Origin: Lentimicrobiaceae bacterium
GTDB lineage: Bacteria; Bacteroidota; Bacteroidia; Bacteroidales; Lentimicrobiaceae
Direction of reading: 5' to 3'
Length of the DNA stretch: 64,000 bases
Assembly: GCA_020636745.1 (NCBI GenBank)
Contig: JACJXH010000006.1
Coordinates: forward strand, 199,218-263,217
Shown here: one piece after another, positions 36,401-44,723 of the stretch
How positions within the stretch are numbered: the first letter of the stretch is position 1
Layout: the number at the start of each line of letters is the position of its first letter
Position numbers and translations under genes: made by a program
Notes under the pieces: model-generated
Databases searched by the model: none
The model's input: the letters and a program-made list of their open reading frames with translations, nothing else
What the model was told of the DNA's origin: nothing

Positions 36401-37369
36401 AATTCCTGCTCTGCCCAACTCCTCGCTCTGATTGATGATATTATTGATATTTCAAAAATTGAAGCCGGTCAGATAAAGATTAAAAAGGGAAAAGTTGGCC
36501 TTAGAAAGCTGTTTGATGAGATTTATCAGATTGCCATGACAAATCCGGCCCGAAAGGTTCAGTTACTGGTGCCTCCCAAAGATGAAATTCAGGATCTTTA
36601 CTTTTTAGGTGACGAAATCAGACTTCGTCAGATTATGCTTAATCTTATTAATAATGCTTTTAAATTTACAAAAGAAGGATATGTAAGTTTAAATTACGAA
36701 GTGTCGAATGGACGCATTCATTTTAATGTAAAGGACACTGGTATAGGCATTGCACCGGAAAATCATGATTTAATTTTTGAACGTTTTGGACAGATAAATT
36801 CACATTTTGCCCGTGAATATAGCGGTACCGGGCTTGGTTTAGCTATCTCCAAAGCCTTGGTTGAGCAAATGGATGGAAATATTATGGTTCATTCAGCACT
36901 GGGCGAGGGGGCCGAATTTAGTTTTTATTTACCATTTGTTAAGGAACACAACGATTCATTAAGTGTTGAGATTGAATCGGATGTTGACGGCAAATCCTAT
37001 CAATGGCAAGAAAAGTCAGTGTTGATTGCCGAAGATGAAGATGCAAATTTTACCTTGCTCAGGTTGATGTTGAAAGGTACCGGGTGCAAGATAGAGCGGG
37101 CAGTTAATGGAGCTGAAGCTGTTGAAAAGGCCCTGGAGAAAAAGTTTGATTTGATTTTAATGGATATTAAGATGCCGGTTATGAATGGGTTGGATGCTAC
37201 CCGACACATTAAGGCACATTTTCCTGGTTTGCCTGTGATAGCGCAGACAGCTTATGCGTTATCTGAAGATCGCTACAAAGCACTTGAGGCTGGCTGTGAT
37301 TTTTATGTTTCAAAACCTATCAGCAGAAAGACTCTGCTTGGTACAATTTCCAGATTTTTATTGGATTAA
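33491..37369 (+). CDS. Hybrid sensor histidine kinase with PAS, PocR and receiver domains
   Basis: 1292 residues, no membrane helix seen, so a cytoplasmic sensor. Order: N-terminal region and GAF-like segment (about 1-290), PAS (295-415), PocR domain (445-605, with FCYLCSNIIRKTDSGQANC), PAS (633-750), PAS (765-880), coiled coil, HisKA with NMSHEIRTPMNG (His937), HATPase (NLINNAF, DTGIGIAPE, GTGLGLAISK) and a receiver with phosphoacceptor Asp1225 in LILMDIKMPVMNG. The start is TTG at 33491; no upstream ATG is in frame nearby. It has no output domain and no adjacent regulator gene, so a separate phosphotransfer protein or regulator must take the signal. Confidence 0.93.
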   Translation: METTIITDRQLVVTFCSDTIQSEKKLIADLEGRHLGELLSNEIIHTLEQHDAWQEGKAFVFEQSGISLANGNAYARIVASCRYIQQTACYFISVTEISEGSQVEENQTHKASNAFELIAQSAVSFNEADDADKIYDLLLSLIDHIFPEFLVMIISRHEKSSYKIRKWNKKIDSYLGYLTSVLGTSLSMIEISEKRLSKEIKESLKSEKLVRISSFYELASSVIAKEQCVEIENELKIASCYKIGFTRFSTYFGGLLIFGTSCNESIDEGVIEVLVQQASSALLRLNVQNELNRTLSKFQQVFNATNEAIFIEEISTGRILDANQLTLDLYGYSDKAQLLEQTVGDLSANIDAFTHEEALARIRKLILEGPQAFEWLAKRKDGSVFWAWVSLKKFSIGQDQYLLAVVRDISEVKQLNDTHLERQQILSKRIHELTRPGDETGDISFTDLFDIAEIQKIQDAFSDATGVASVITDIHGVPITRPSNFCYLCSNIIRKTDSGQANCRLSDAIIGQYNNKGPIVQPCMSGALWDAGASIAAGDRHIANWLIGQVLDEDADLEKLSGYADEIGVDKDVYMQALRRVKRMPREQFEKIAESLFLIANQLSQRAIHNIQQARALAEQQRIEKENSEIQRKLQTLLGNLPGMAYRCKNDRDWTMEFVSQGALELTGYYPDELIHNKRISYNDLIVKDEQERLWVKWQKILNDRQIFTDEYQIVTADGTFKWVWEQGCGIHNEKGEVIAIEGLILDITSRRNAELKLRESEMRFRRLFEASEDANLIIENGRFIDCNDAALRMLKAKREFVVSQEPFSLSPALQPDGRDSKKKAQQMIEVALNQGHHRFDWVHCRPDGENFWVEVVLTLINIEKQEILYTTWRDITERKSAEQALQTTNEKLSTLNDEYMWLNDQFAVQNDELLEAKERAEEADRLKSAFLANMSHEIRTPMNGILGFAELLQTPGLPQNDMENFVGIINSCSAQLLALIDDIIDISKIEAGQIKIKKGKVGLRKLFDEIYQIAMTNPARKVQLLVPPKDEIQDLYFLGDEIRLRQIMLNLINNAFKFTKEGYVSLNYEVSNGRIHFNVKDTGIGIAPENHDLIFERFGQINSHFAREYSGTGLGLAISKALVEQMDGNIMVHSALGEGAEFSFYLPFVKEHNDSLSVEIESDVDGKSYQWQEKSVLIAEDEDANFTLLRLMLKGTGCKIERAVNGAEAVEKALEKKFDLILMDIKMPVMNGLDATRHIKAHFPGLPVIAQTAYALSEDRYKALEAGCDFYVSKPISRKTLLGTISRFLLD

Positions 37370-37396
37370 AATATTATTTCAGGAGGTTGTACTATT

Positions 37397-37867
37397 TTAA
37401 AATCTGAACCAGGGTCGCTCAACTCCCATCATGCCCGTTGGTATCACCAACAGGATAAAAATTATGGCAATGGATGTCCAGATAAGCGCTGTCCGGTGCT
37501 TTTGCCTGTCATCAGTTCGTTTTTTCAACAATATACTTCCTGTTTGCGCCAGCGCAATGGCAATTACATTTACCAGCGTATGTTCAACAGCCCAGAAGCG
37601 CAGTGTACTGTCTTTCATGGCTGCTCCGAAATCGCGCAAAGCCATGGCTGTAAACGGGCTTAAAAAGAAATACTGCAGCAGTCCGATTAGCAATTGAGTA
37701 TGCAGACTGATGATAAAAACCAGCATAAGTTTCCGCTGCGCATCAGAATAGGATTTGCGGTTGGTTAAACCCGAGATGGCAAAGATTATTACCAAAATTC
37801 CGGCCAGTAAAATAAGCCAGCGATTCCATGAATGCAAAAACAGCGAAATATGATAGAGGGTGTCCAT
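37397..37867 (-). CDS. Four-helix membrane protein, cytochrome-b-like label uncertain
   Basis: 156 residues with four hydrophobic helices (about 15-32, 48-66, 95-112 and 130-147). Several His (HISLFLHSWNRW, ISLHTQLLIG, VEHTLVNVIAI) are spaced within or near helices, which would allow haem binding. Similar small Bacteroidota proteins are often called cytochrome B or hypothetical. Its 3' end faces the kinase gene and it lies 74 bases after the promoter-side neighbours, lolA-ftsK, on the same strand but reading away from them. Membrane location is clear, haem is conjecture. Confidence 0.75.
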   Translation of the reverse strand: MDTLYHISLFLHSWNRWLILLAGILVIIFAISGLTNRKSYSDAQRKLMLVFIISLHTQLLIGLLQYFFLSPFTAMALRDFGAAMKDSTLRFWAVEHTLVNVIAIALAQTGSILLKKRTDDRQKHRTALIWTSIAIIFILLVIPTGMMGVERPWFRF

Positions 37868-37941
37868 GTTTAAAGTTTCCCCAATAAACTCATAATTCGC
37901 TGTTTTGTTTCCTTCTGAAAGGAAAATAGCTGCAGCTGTTA

Positions 37942-38568
37942 TTATCTCATATCCACCGTTTCAACGCCGGGATGCTCTGCTGCTTTAAAAACAAAGGTGT
38001 TGTCGTTAAACGGAAGATCAGTCTCAAACTTATTTACGCTGTATGTATATACACTCCCGTTTTTGTCAAAAATTGAGATACTGCTTACCATTTTTTTTGC
38101 TCTTTCAATGGTAATTTTTACTTTGTTGAAGTTCTTTTTCTTGATGGGTGTTAATTCAATAATCTGTTGTTTGGCAGTTTCCTGCAGTAACTTGGCTTTG
38201 TAATTCTCATTATAGGTCGAAAGCAAATTGGTTGGAGTGAAACTGTCGTCATCTTTGCTCACATTGTTTATTTGCACTTCATTGGCATCTTTAACAAAAG
38301 TCCAGGCCGTTTTACCATCACTGATAACATCCTGGCCTGAGAAAGACAATTTGTATTTGTCGCCTTTGGAAATGAGAACACCTTTGTATGTGTCATTTAT
38401 TTTCTGGGCTTTGTTTTCCATATTGTAAGCAAATTCAATACGGATTGTTTTATAGGTTTTGGTCTTGGCCGAAACTTCATCTAAAATAGTGCGGGCTTTT
38501 TTGTCCGACTGTGCCATTGAAGAAAAAGCAAAAATGAGGGCAAAAGTTGAAAAGATGATTTTTTTCAT
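37942..38568 (-). CDS. lolA: LolA-like outer-membrane lipoprotein carrier protein
   Basis: 208 residues with a signal peptide (MKKIIFSTFALIFAFSSMA). The mature part has the LolA/DUF4292-type half-barrel pattern (ARTILDEVSAKTKTYKTIRI, DTYKGVLISKGDKYKLSF, ISDGKTAWTFV, VSSISIFDKNGSVYTY). LolA carries lipoproteins through the periplasm to the outer membrane. The gene begins 23 bases after ftsK, as in many bacteria where lolA follows ftsK. Bacteroidota sequences are distant from E. coli LolA, but context supports the call. Confidence 0.9.
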   Translation of the reverse strand: MKKIIFSTFALIFAFSSMAQSDKKARTILDEVSAKTKTYKTIRIEFAYNMENKAQKINDTYKGVLISKGDKYKLSFSGQDVISDGKTAWTFVKDANEVQINNVSKDDDSFTPTNLLSTYNENYKAKLLQETAKQQIIELTPIKKKNFNKVKITIERAKKMVSSISIFDKNGSVYTYSVNKFETDLPFNDNTFVFKAAEHPGVETVDMR

Positions 38569-38591
38569 TTGGTTTTATTTAATTCCTGTGA

Positions 38592-41120
38592 TTAATAATC
38601 GTTGTTTCTGTCTTCTGGTCTGAGGTCTCTCAAAAACTGTTCCAAAGCTATCTCATTGGCAACTTTTACTTCGCGGGCCTTACTTCCTTCGAAGGGGCCA
38701 ACAATGCCTGCAGCTTCCAGCTGATCAATGATACGTCCTGCCCGGTTGTATCCAAGCTTGAGCTTGCGCTGAAGCAATGAAGTGCTTCCCTGTTGGGTTG
38801 CTACGATGATACGGGCTGCATCTTCAAACAGCTCATCGCGCATCGATGGGTCAAATTCTGTTTCTTTAGCGTCTTGTTCATCCGCAAATTCAGGTAAGTG
38901 ATAGGCATCAGGATATGCTCTTTGAGAACCGATAAATTCAGTGATGCGTTCAACCTCATGGGTGTCGACAAAAGCACACTGTAACCTGATGAGATCGCTG
39001 CCGGTTGACAGCAACATGTCACCGCGGCCTACCAGTTGATCAGCTCCACCGGTATCGAGAATGGTGCGTGAATCAATTTTTGAAATTACCCTGAAGGCAA
39101 TTCGGGCAGGGAAATTGGCCTTAATGGTGCCCGTGATAATATTAACAGAGGGGCGTTGAGTGGCAATTACCAGATGTATGCCAATTGCTCTGGCCAGCTG
39201 GGCCAAACGCGTAAGTGGCGCTTCAATTTCTTTCCCGGCAGTCATAATCAGGTCGGCAAACTCATCTATCACCACAATTACATATGGCAGATATCGATGG
39301 CCATGCAGTGGATTTAGTTTGCGCGAAATAAAACGGGCATTGTATTCTTTGATATTTCTCACCTGGGCATCTTTCAGCAAATCGTACCGGTTGTCCATCT
39401 CGATGTTCAGTGAGTTAAGCGTTCTGACTACCTTGCGGGTGTCAGTAATGATGGCTTCTTCTGAGTCGGGTAATTTGGCCAGAAAATGCCTTTCTATTTT
39501 CGAAAAAAGTGTAAGTTCAACTTTTTTCGGGTCAATCATTACAAATTTTACCTGCGATGGGTGCTTGCGGTAAAGGATAGAAGCAATAATGGCATTTAAA
39601 CCCACTGATTTTCCCTGGCCTGTAGCTCCTGCCATCAGAATATGGGGAAGTTTGGTGAGGTCGGCTATATATGGCTCATTCTGAATGGTTTTGCCCATTG
39701 CAAAAGGCAATTCATATTTGGTGCTCAGGAATTTTTCAGACCCCATAATGGATTTCATAGCCACTATTTCGGGCTTGAGGTTGGGAACTTCTATTCCAAT
39801 GGTTCCTTTACCAGGAATAGGCGCTATAATTCTGATTCCCATCGCAGCCAGGCTCAGCGCTATGTCATCTTCAAGATTTTTGATTTTTGAAATCCTGACT
39901 CCCGGAGCCGGAATAATCTCATACAAGGTAACCGTAGGCCCTATGGTGGCTTTAATCTTGTCAATCTGAATATTATAATTGGCAAGGGTTTCAACAATGC
40001 GGTTTTTATTGGCTTCCAACTCCTCCTTCTGAACACTTATCGTATTGGAGTTAGTTCCATAGTCGTCAAGAAGTTCAAGTGTTGGATATTGATAATGAGG
40101 AAGTTCAAGTGTTGGATCAAATTCGGTGTCGATGGTAAAATGTAATGGCCCTGTTTCGTTGGCCACTACTTCTTCCGTTTTTTCAGGTGCCGGTGCTTCA
40201 ATCGTGAGTTCAATTTCTTCAGCAGGTGCTTCGGGCTCAGGCGTATTGGTAACAGTAAAAAAGTCGTCTTCTGCAGGCTTTTTCTTTTGATTTGTCTTTG
40301 GCAGATCGTTGGTCAGTGTTTCATCATGAGCAACCGAAAATTCAATGGTGTTGTATTTGTCTTCTGTATTTGCACCATAGGTTGTTTTTGCGTGGTGTTT
40401 GCGCACTACAGAAGCATCTTTATTGGTGAGTTGCCCGTCTTCGTCTGCAGTTTCATCCATTTCTTCAGGCCTTTTGGGCAGTTCCAGTGGCATATTGAAA
40501 GCAAAAACCAGAATGGCTATAAGTGTAAAAAACAGTACTATGGCTGTGCCGGTTTTTCCTAAGAGGCCTTCGAGCCAGATTGAGCTTTGGTATCCGGTTA
40601 CACCGCCTAATACTGCATACATTGAGTTTTGAAGAAGAAATCCTAAAGCCACCGGGAGCCAAAGAATCCCCAGTAATGAGTTGCGAAAGGTTTTCCAAAC
40701 AGGTAAAACCGAAATATCGAGCGACATTTTTATTCCGGTTACCAGAAAAATCAGAATAATCAGGAAAGATGCAATTCCAAAACCTTTTTTTATCAAGAGA
40801 ATAGAAAGCGCCGCACCAAGCCTTCCAGCCCAATTGTTGGCCTCAATGTCGGTATCAAATAGTATTCTGTTAAACGAAAAGGATGAGAAAAGATCGTCAT
40901 ATCCCCATTTAAAGTAAAGAAAGAGGTATGATGAGAATGCAAAAAGCAGATAAACCGCAAGTAAAATCAGAAACACGCCGGTAATTTTCCGGGCACGGCC
41001 ATCGGAGAGCCACAAAGGCAGCCCAAAGGATTTGTTTTTTCCTTTTTTGCTCTTTTTCGGCGATTCGTCAAATTCGTCTTTAAGCGTATTTTTCTTTAAA
41101 GAATTTCCCTTTGCGGCCAT
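38592..41120 (-). CDS. ftsK: FtsK/SpoIIIE DNA translocase
   Basis: 842 residues. Four N-terminal membrane helices (about residues 45-205) are followed by an acidic, proline-rich linker, the alpha and beta domains and the P-loop MAGATGQGKSVGLN near residue 500, with Walker B VIVVIDEFADLI. The C-terminal gamma winged-helix domain (QRKLKLGYNRAGRIIDQLE) recognises polar sequences on the chromosome. It moves and resolves chromosomes at the division septum with Xer recombinases. A TAAATTTG box (minus strand, 41156-41149) is 28 bases before the start; lolA follows in the same operon. Confidence 0.97.
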   Translation of the reverse strand: MAAKGNSLKKNTLKDEFDESPKKSKKGKNKSFGLPLWLSDGRARKITGVFLILLAVYLLFAFSSYLFLYFKWGYDDLFSSFSFNRILFDTDIEANNWAGRLGAALSILLIKKGFGIASFLIILIFLVTGIKMSLDISVLPVWKTFRNSLLGILWLPVALGFLLQNSMYAVLGGVTGYQSSIWLEGLLGKTGTAIVLFFTLIAILVFAFNMPLELPKRPEEMDETADEDGQLTNKDASVVRKHHAKTTYGANTEDKYNTIEFSVAHDETLTNDLPKTNQKKKPAEDDFFTVTNTPEPEAPAEEIELTIEAPAPEKTEEVVANETGPLHFTIDTEFDPTLELPHYQYPTLELLDDYGTNSNTISVQKEELEANKNRIVETLANYNIQIDKIKATIGPTVTLYEIIPAPGVRISKIKNLEDDIALSLAAMGIRIIAPIPGKGTIGIEVPNLKPEIVAMKSIMGSEKFLSTKYELPFAMGKTIQNEPYIADLTKLPHILMAGATGQGKSVGLNAIIASILYRKHPSQVKFVMIDPKKVELTLFSKIERHFLAKLPDSEEAIITDTRKVVRTLNSLNIEMDNRYDLLKDAQVRNIKEYNARFISRKLNPLHGHRYLPYVIVVIDEFADLIMTAGKEIEAPLTRLAQLARAIGIHLVIATQRPSVNIITGTIKANFPARIAFRVISKIDSRTILDTGGADQLVGRGDMLLSTGSDLIRLQCAFVDTHEVERITEFIGSQRAYPDAYHLPEFADEQDAKETEFDPSMRDELFEDAARIIVATQQGSTSLLQRKLKLGYNRAGRIIDQLEAAGIVGPFEGSKAREVKVANEIALEQFLRDLRPEDRNNDY

Positions 41121-41162
41121 GTGCGGGCTTATTTTATTACAATCTGTGCAAATTTACAAAAA

Positions 41163-41242
41163 CCGGATGATTCTTTATTAAACAGTATCTTATTGGTATT
41201 GCTTTAGTAAAGCAATAACTGTTTTAACAAAGTATCATCCGG
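41163..41242. repeat. Long imperfect inverted repeat between the cyclophilin gene and ftsK
   Basis: The outer arms CCGGATGAT (41163-41171) and ATCATCCGG (41234-41242) are perfect, an inner ATTGCTTT/AAAGCAAT pair surrounds a three-base loop, and most bases between (for example TTAAACAGT against ACTGTTTTAA) also pair. About 80 bases could fold into one long hairpin. Confidence 0.75.
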
Positions 41243-41260
41243 CAATCAATACAGTTCAGT

Positions 41261-41281
41261 GTTTTCCTGAACAGGAAAAAC
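41261..41281 (-). terminator. Hairpin just after the cyclophilin stop
   Basis: GTTTTCCT and AGGAAAAAC pair with one bulge around GAAC, six bases behind the stop codon at 41287. There is no clear T tract on the minus strand, so it may act together with the larger inverted repeat that follows. Confidence 0.45.
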
Positions 41282-41286
41282 AGTTA

Positions 41287-41727
41287 TTAATTTTCTTCAG
41301 TAATGACAATTTTTTCAATCTCATCACCTGCACGAATCAGGTCAATTACTTCCAGCCCTTCATAAACTTTGCCAAAACAGGTATGATTGCGATCGAGATG
41401 GCTGGTGTTAAGTCTGCTGTGGCAGATAAAGAACTGCGAACCGCCAGTGTTACGGCCGGCGTGAGCCATTGAAAGTACTCCACGATCGTGAAACTGATTG
41501 TTGCCGTCAAGTTCACATTTAATGCTATAGCCCGGTCCGCCTGCACCTGTTCCGTCAGGACATCCTCCCTGGATAACAAAGTCAGGTATAACCCTGTGAA
41601 AATTTAGTCCGTCGTAAAAGCCGCTTTTGGCCAGTTTTACAAAATTGGCCACTGTATTGGGTGCATCTTCTTCAAAGAATTTTACTTTCATCACACCTTT
41701 AACAGTGTGTATTTCTGCTTTGTACAT
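41287..41727 (-). CDS. Cyclophilin-type peptidyl-prolyl cis-trans isomerase
   Basis: 146 residues, no signal peptide. Cyclophilin signatures are FHRVIPDFVIQGGCPDGTG (catalytic Arg in the first motif), SMAHAGRNTGGSQFFICHS and LDRNHTCFGKVYEG. The short form corresponds to cytosolic PpiB-like enzymes that speed proline isomerisation. It starts 26 bases after lepB stops and is the last gene of the parA-to-lepB run, ahead of the inverted repeat. Confidence 0.97.
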   Translation of the reverse strand: MYKAEIHTVKGVMKVKFFEEDAPNTVANFVKLAKSGFYDGLNFHRVIPDFVIQGGCPDGTGAGGPGYSIKCELDGNNQFHDRGVLSMAHAGRNTGGSQFFICHSRLNTSHLDRNHTCFGKVYEGLEVIDLIRAGDEIEKIVITEEN

Positions 41728-41752
41728 ATAAATTTGTTTTTTGGTTTAACAG

Positions 41753-43261
41753 TTACTTGATAGAGCGGAAAAGTTTATTCATTCTTATTTTTCCACCAAA
41801 CAGGGGTTTGTTTTTGTCAAGTGAAAGCCAGACAAATACTGCTTTTCCTACAATGTGGTCGTTTGGAACAAATCCCCAGAATCTTGAATCGGCTGAATTG
41901 TGTCGATTGTCGCCCATCATCCAGTAATAATCCAGTTTAAAGGTGTAGCTGGTTGCAGGTTTTCCGTTAATGATGACTTCATTGCCTCTTATTTCGAGAT
42001 TATTATGCTCATAAGCTTTGATAATACGCTCATAAAGCACAATATTTCTTGTGTTGATTTCAACGGTGACTCCAGCTTTAGGAATGACCAGTGGTCCGAA
42101 ATTGTCAACATTCCATGGGTAAATTGAGTCAAATGGGAAGATGTAAGGTTGCCAGAAACCCTTAGGCTGAATAATTTTTTTCACTTCTTTGACATTGACA
42201 AAGCTTTTTATTTTTTCAGCCGTTTCATTGGTAAGGGTCATAACCATCTCGTCAGGGCCGGCCATACCAATATCTTCAGTTATATTAAGTTTGTCAAGAG
42301 CCATTGGGTTGATACGGGTGCCATCAGTTCTTACCAAATATTTAAACTGTGCCTGATTGGGTAAGTCGGCTGCTTTGCCATTGATAAAAACAACCTGATC
42401 CCTGATTTCCAATGTATCGCCCGGAATACCAATACACCGTTTGATGTAATTTTCGCGTTTATCAACGGGTCGGGCAACAATATCTCCAAAATTGGCTTTG
42501 TCGTTCCATACCCTGTAACGTCCATAATCTCTTACCAGGGCATAATAGCTCTGATTCTGAACTTTAAGCGCAACAGTGTCACCGTCAGGATAATTGAATA
42601 CTACAACATCGTTGTTTTTAACCGTGGTAAGTCCCGGAAACCGGTAATAGGGTAGCTTCAGCCATTCAACATATGATTTGGTGTACGTTGTAAGCGGCAT
42701 GGTGTGATGTACAAACGGAAAAGCCAGTGGTGTGTTGGGCACCTTAGGGCCATAACTGAGTTTGCTCACAAATAAAAAATCACCTACCAGTAACGATTTT
42801 TCCATGGATGATGTCGGAATCGTGTAGGCTTCAATCATAAATACACGGATGATTGTAGCCGCAATTACTGCAAATATTATGGCATCTACCCATTCCCTCA
42901 TGGGCGTTTTTTTAATTTTCACTCTGCTGAGTGGGGCTACATAGTCTTGTTCCTTTTTTATACTCAGCCAGGGAAGATAAATGTAAGGGAAAAGAACTGA
43001 CAGCGCTTGCTGGCCGAGGCCGAATATCTTGTAACATTTGAGTGTTTCAACAACCATCAGCATCACCATGAAGGCATTGATAAAAGGCATGATGATAAAG
43101 ATAAACCACCACAAAGGTTTATTGATAATTCTTAGCCATATATAGTAGTTGAGAAAAGGTACAGCCGATTTCCAGCTGTCATGTCCGGCTGTTTGAAACG
43201 TTTTCCAGAGCAATGCCGGAAAAAACAGAATGATTAAAATCAGAATCAATGAGATTGCCAT
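41753..43261 (-). CDS. lepB: Signal peptidase I (long Bacteroidota form)
   Basis: 502 residues, about twice the usual size. Two or three hydrophobic segments at the N-terminus (ISLILILIILFFPALLW; WWFIFIIMPFINAFMVMLMV) precede a third helix before the active site. The S26 motifs are IPTSSMEKSLLVGDFLFVS (catalytic Ser), KRCIGIPGD (catalytic Lys) and GDNRHNSADSRFWG. The large insertion between the last two blocks is typical in this phylum. It cleaves signal peptides of exported proteins at the outer face of the inner membrane. It lies 67 bases after dapB in a standard Bacteroidota order. Confidence 0.96.
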   Translation of the reverse strand: MAISLILILIILFFPALLWKTFQTAGHDSWKSAVPFLNYYIWLRIINKPLWWFIFIIMPFINAFMVMLMVVETLKCYKIFGLGQQALSVLFPYIYLPWLSIKKEQDYVAPLSRVKIKKTPMREWVDAIIFAVIAATIIRVFMIEAYTIPTSSMEKSLLVGDFLFVSKLSYGPKVPNTPLAFPFVHHTMPLTTYTKSYVEWLKLPYYRFPGLTTVKNNDVVVFNYPDGDTVALKVQNQSYYALVRDYGRYRVWNDKANFGDIVARPVDKRENYIKRCIGIPGDTLEIRDQVVFINGKAADLPNQAQFKYLVRTDGTRINPMALDKLNITEDIGMAGPDEMVMTLTNETAEKIKSFVNVKEVKKIIQPKGFWQPYIFPFDSIYPWNVDNFGPLVIPKAGVTVEINTRNIVLYERIIKAYEHNNLEIRGNEVIINGKPATSYTFKLDYYWMMGDNRHNSADSRFWGFVPNDHIVGKAVFVWLSLDKNKPLFGGKIRMNKLFRSIK

Positions 43262-43328
43262 AAAGTAAAATTTTAGATTAACCAGGATGTTGCTCCTGCA
43301 TATATTGCAAACTTAATGTTTTTATCAA

Positions 43329-44051
43329 TCAGGTGGTTGAATTGAGCAGGTCTTGCATATCAAAGACCCCAGTTTTCCCTGACAGCCATTCAGCAGCAAG
43401 TACAGCTCCGGTTGCAAATCCTTGTCTGTTATGCGCTGTGTGTTTTATTTCAATGGAGTCAGCTGACGATTCCCATTGTACAATATGAGTTCCGGGAACT
43501 TCGCCGGAGCGTTCACTTGTAACAGGTAACTTACAGGCTTGCTTGTCTGACGAGGCTTGCCAGCTTTGGTAAGCATGATTTTCAGCTATAATATCGTTGG
43601 CCAGAGCTATGGCAGTACCACTCGGAGCATCCAGTTTATGAATATGGTGTATTTCGTGTAAACTGGCTTGATATTGGCGATGATTATTCAGCAGTGAAGC
43701 AAGTTTTCGGTTGATTTCAAAAAAAATGTTGACACCAATACTGAAATTGGGAGCATAGAAAAATGTCCCGTTCAGTTGCAGGCAACGTTCTTTTATTTTC
43801 TCAAGTTCGGCCGGCCAGCCTGTTGTTCCCGAAACGACAGGAATGCCGGATTCCAGACAATGATTAACAATCCAGGCTGCGGATGCCGGAGTGCTGAAAT
43901 CAATAACCACATCTATTTCACGGGCATTTATTTTGTGCGTACTCCAGTCGCTGGCATTGTCAAGAGCTAAAACTATTTGGTGCCCTCTTTCAATAGCAGC
44001 TTTTTCGACCTCGTGGCCCATTCGGCCATATCCTGATAATGCAATTTTCAA
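43329..44051 (-). CDS. dapB: 4-hydroxy-tetrahydrodipicolinate reductase
   Basis: 240 residues. The nucleotide-binding loop is GYGRMGHEVEKAA at the very N-terminus, and the substrate and catalytic segment is EIHHIHKLDAPSGTAIALA. Slightly shorter than the E. coli enzyme but complete. It makes tetrahydrodipicolinate for lysine and meso-diaminopimelate, the cross-linking amino acid of peptidoglycan. The start is 15 bases after the DUF5683 gene stop. Confidence 0.97.
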   Translation of the reverse strand: MKIALSGYGRMGHEVEKAAIERGHQIVLALDNASDWSTHKINAREIDVVIDFSTPASAAWIVNHCLESGIPVVSGTTGWPAELEKIKERCLQLNGTFFYAPNFSIGVNIFFEINRKLASLLNNHRQYQASLHEIHHIHKLDAPSGTAIALANDIIAENHAYQSWQASSDKQACKLPVTSERSGEVPGTHIVQWESSADSIEIKHTAHNRQGFATGAVLAAEWLSGKTGVFDMQDLLNSTT

Positions 44052-44066
44052 TCTTTCAGATTTTAG

Positions 44067-44720
44067 TCAGAAATTCATACTAAGTCGCAGTCCATTGGTA
44101 TAGCGGTCGCGTGTGCCGGCAGGCATCATAAAAACAGGGTCGACCCTGAGTGACAGGTTGTTAGAGATGTCGTAATCAAAAAAGTGGGCATCAACAGCAG
44201 CGTCAATTACATTCAGCAAATACCAGGCTGCAGTAAAAATAACGCTAAGTTCAACCTTTCGCCGGTAATAATCGCGGCCGCGCAACAAATCGCTGGTGTT
44301 GGGATATCTGGTAACGTACTCATTGTCAATAGCAAAAGTGTCTTTGTTGGAAATATAGCGATAAGCTTCCGTAAATTTATTCATTTCATCGCTATTGACT
44401 TTAATGTTGTAGGCCAGAAATCCAAAGCCGGCATAAATCACCGGAATTTTCCAGTATTTTTTATTGTAGGCCTGTCCGAGCCCGGGCAAAGCCAATGAAT
44501 AAATGGTTGCTTTGTGTGCTGAATGCAGCGCCGGGATAGCAGGATCGGCAGGAGGGAGGTAAGTTTCAGCCTGAATAGTATCCTGTGCTGCAAGGTGTTG
44601 CATCCAAAAACAGCAGATAAACACAACAAAAATCACCTTTTTAAAAAAGGTGATAAAACGGAAATGAGTGATTCCGGATGCGAAGTACATCATTTTATAA
44701 TCTAAAGTGTTGATATGCAA
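44067..44720 (-). CDS. DUF5683 family membrane-associated protein
   Basis: 217 residues from the first ATG, which is three bases after parB stops; internal Met codons 10-11 (MMYFASG) are possible alternative starts. A hydrophobic segment (KKVIFVVFICCFWMQHLAAQ) acts as signal or anchor. The family core is visible as KATIYSLALPGLGQAYNKKYWK, IPVIYAGFGFLAYNI and RRKVELSVIFTAAWYLLNVIDAAVDAH. DUF5683 proteins regularly sit between parB and dapB in this phylum; function unknown, probably an envelope protein. Confidence 0.88.
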   Translation of the reverse strand: MHINTLDYKMMYFASGITHFRFITFFKKVIFVVFICCFWMQHLAAQDTIQAETYLPPADPAIPALHSAHKATIYSLALPGLGQAYNKKYWKIPVIYAGFGFLAYNIKVNSDEMNKFTEAYRYISNKDTFAIDNEYVTRYPNTSDLLRGRDYYRRKVELSVIFTAAWYLLNVIDAAVDAHFFDYDISNNLSLRVDPVFMMPAGTRDRYTNGLRLSMNF

Positions 44721-44723
44721 CCC

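Noticed and set aside
39160..39573. 137-codon plus-strand frame opposite ftsK
   Set aside because: Lies opposite the conserved motor domain; antisense shadow.
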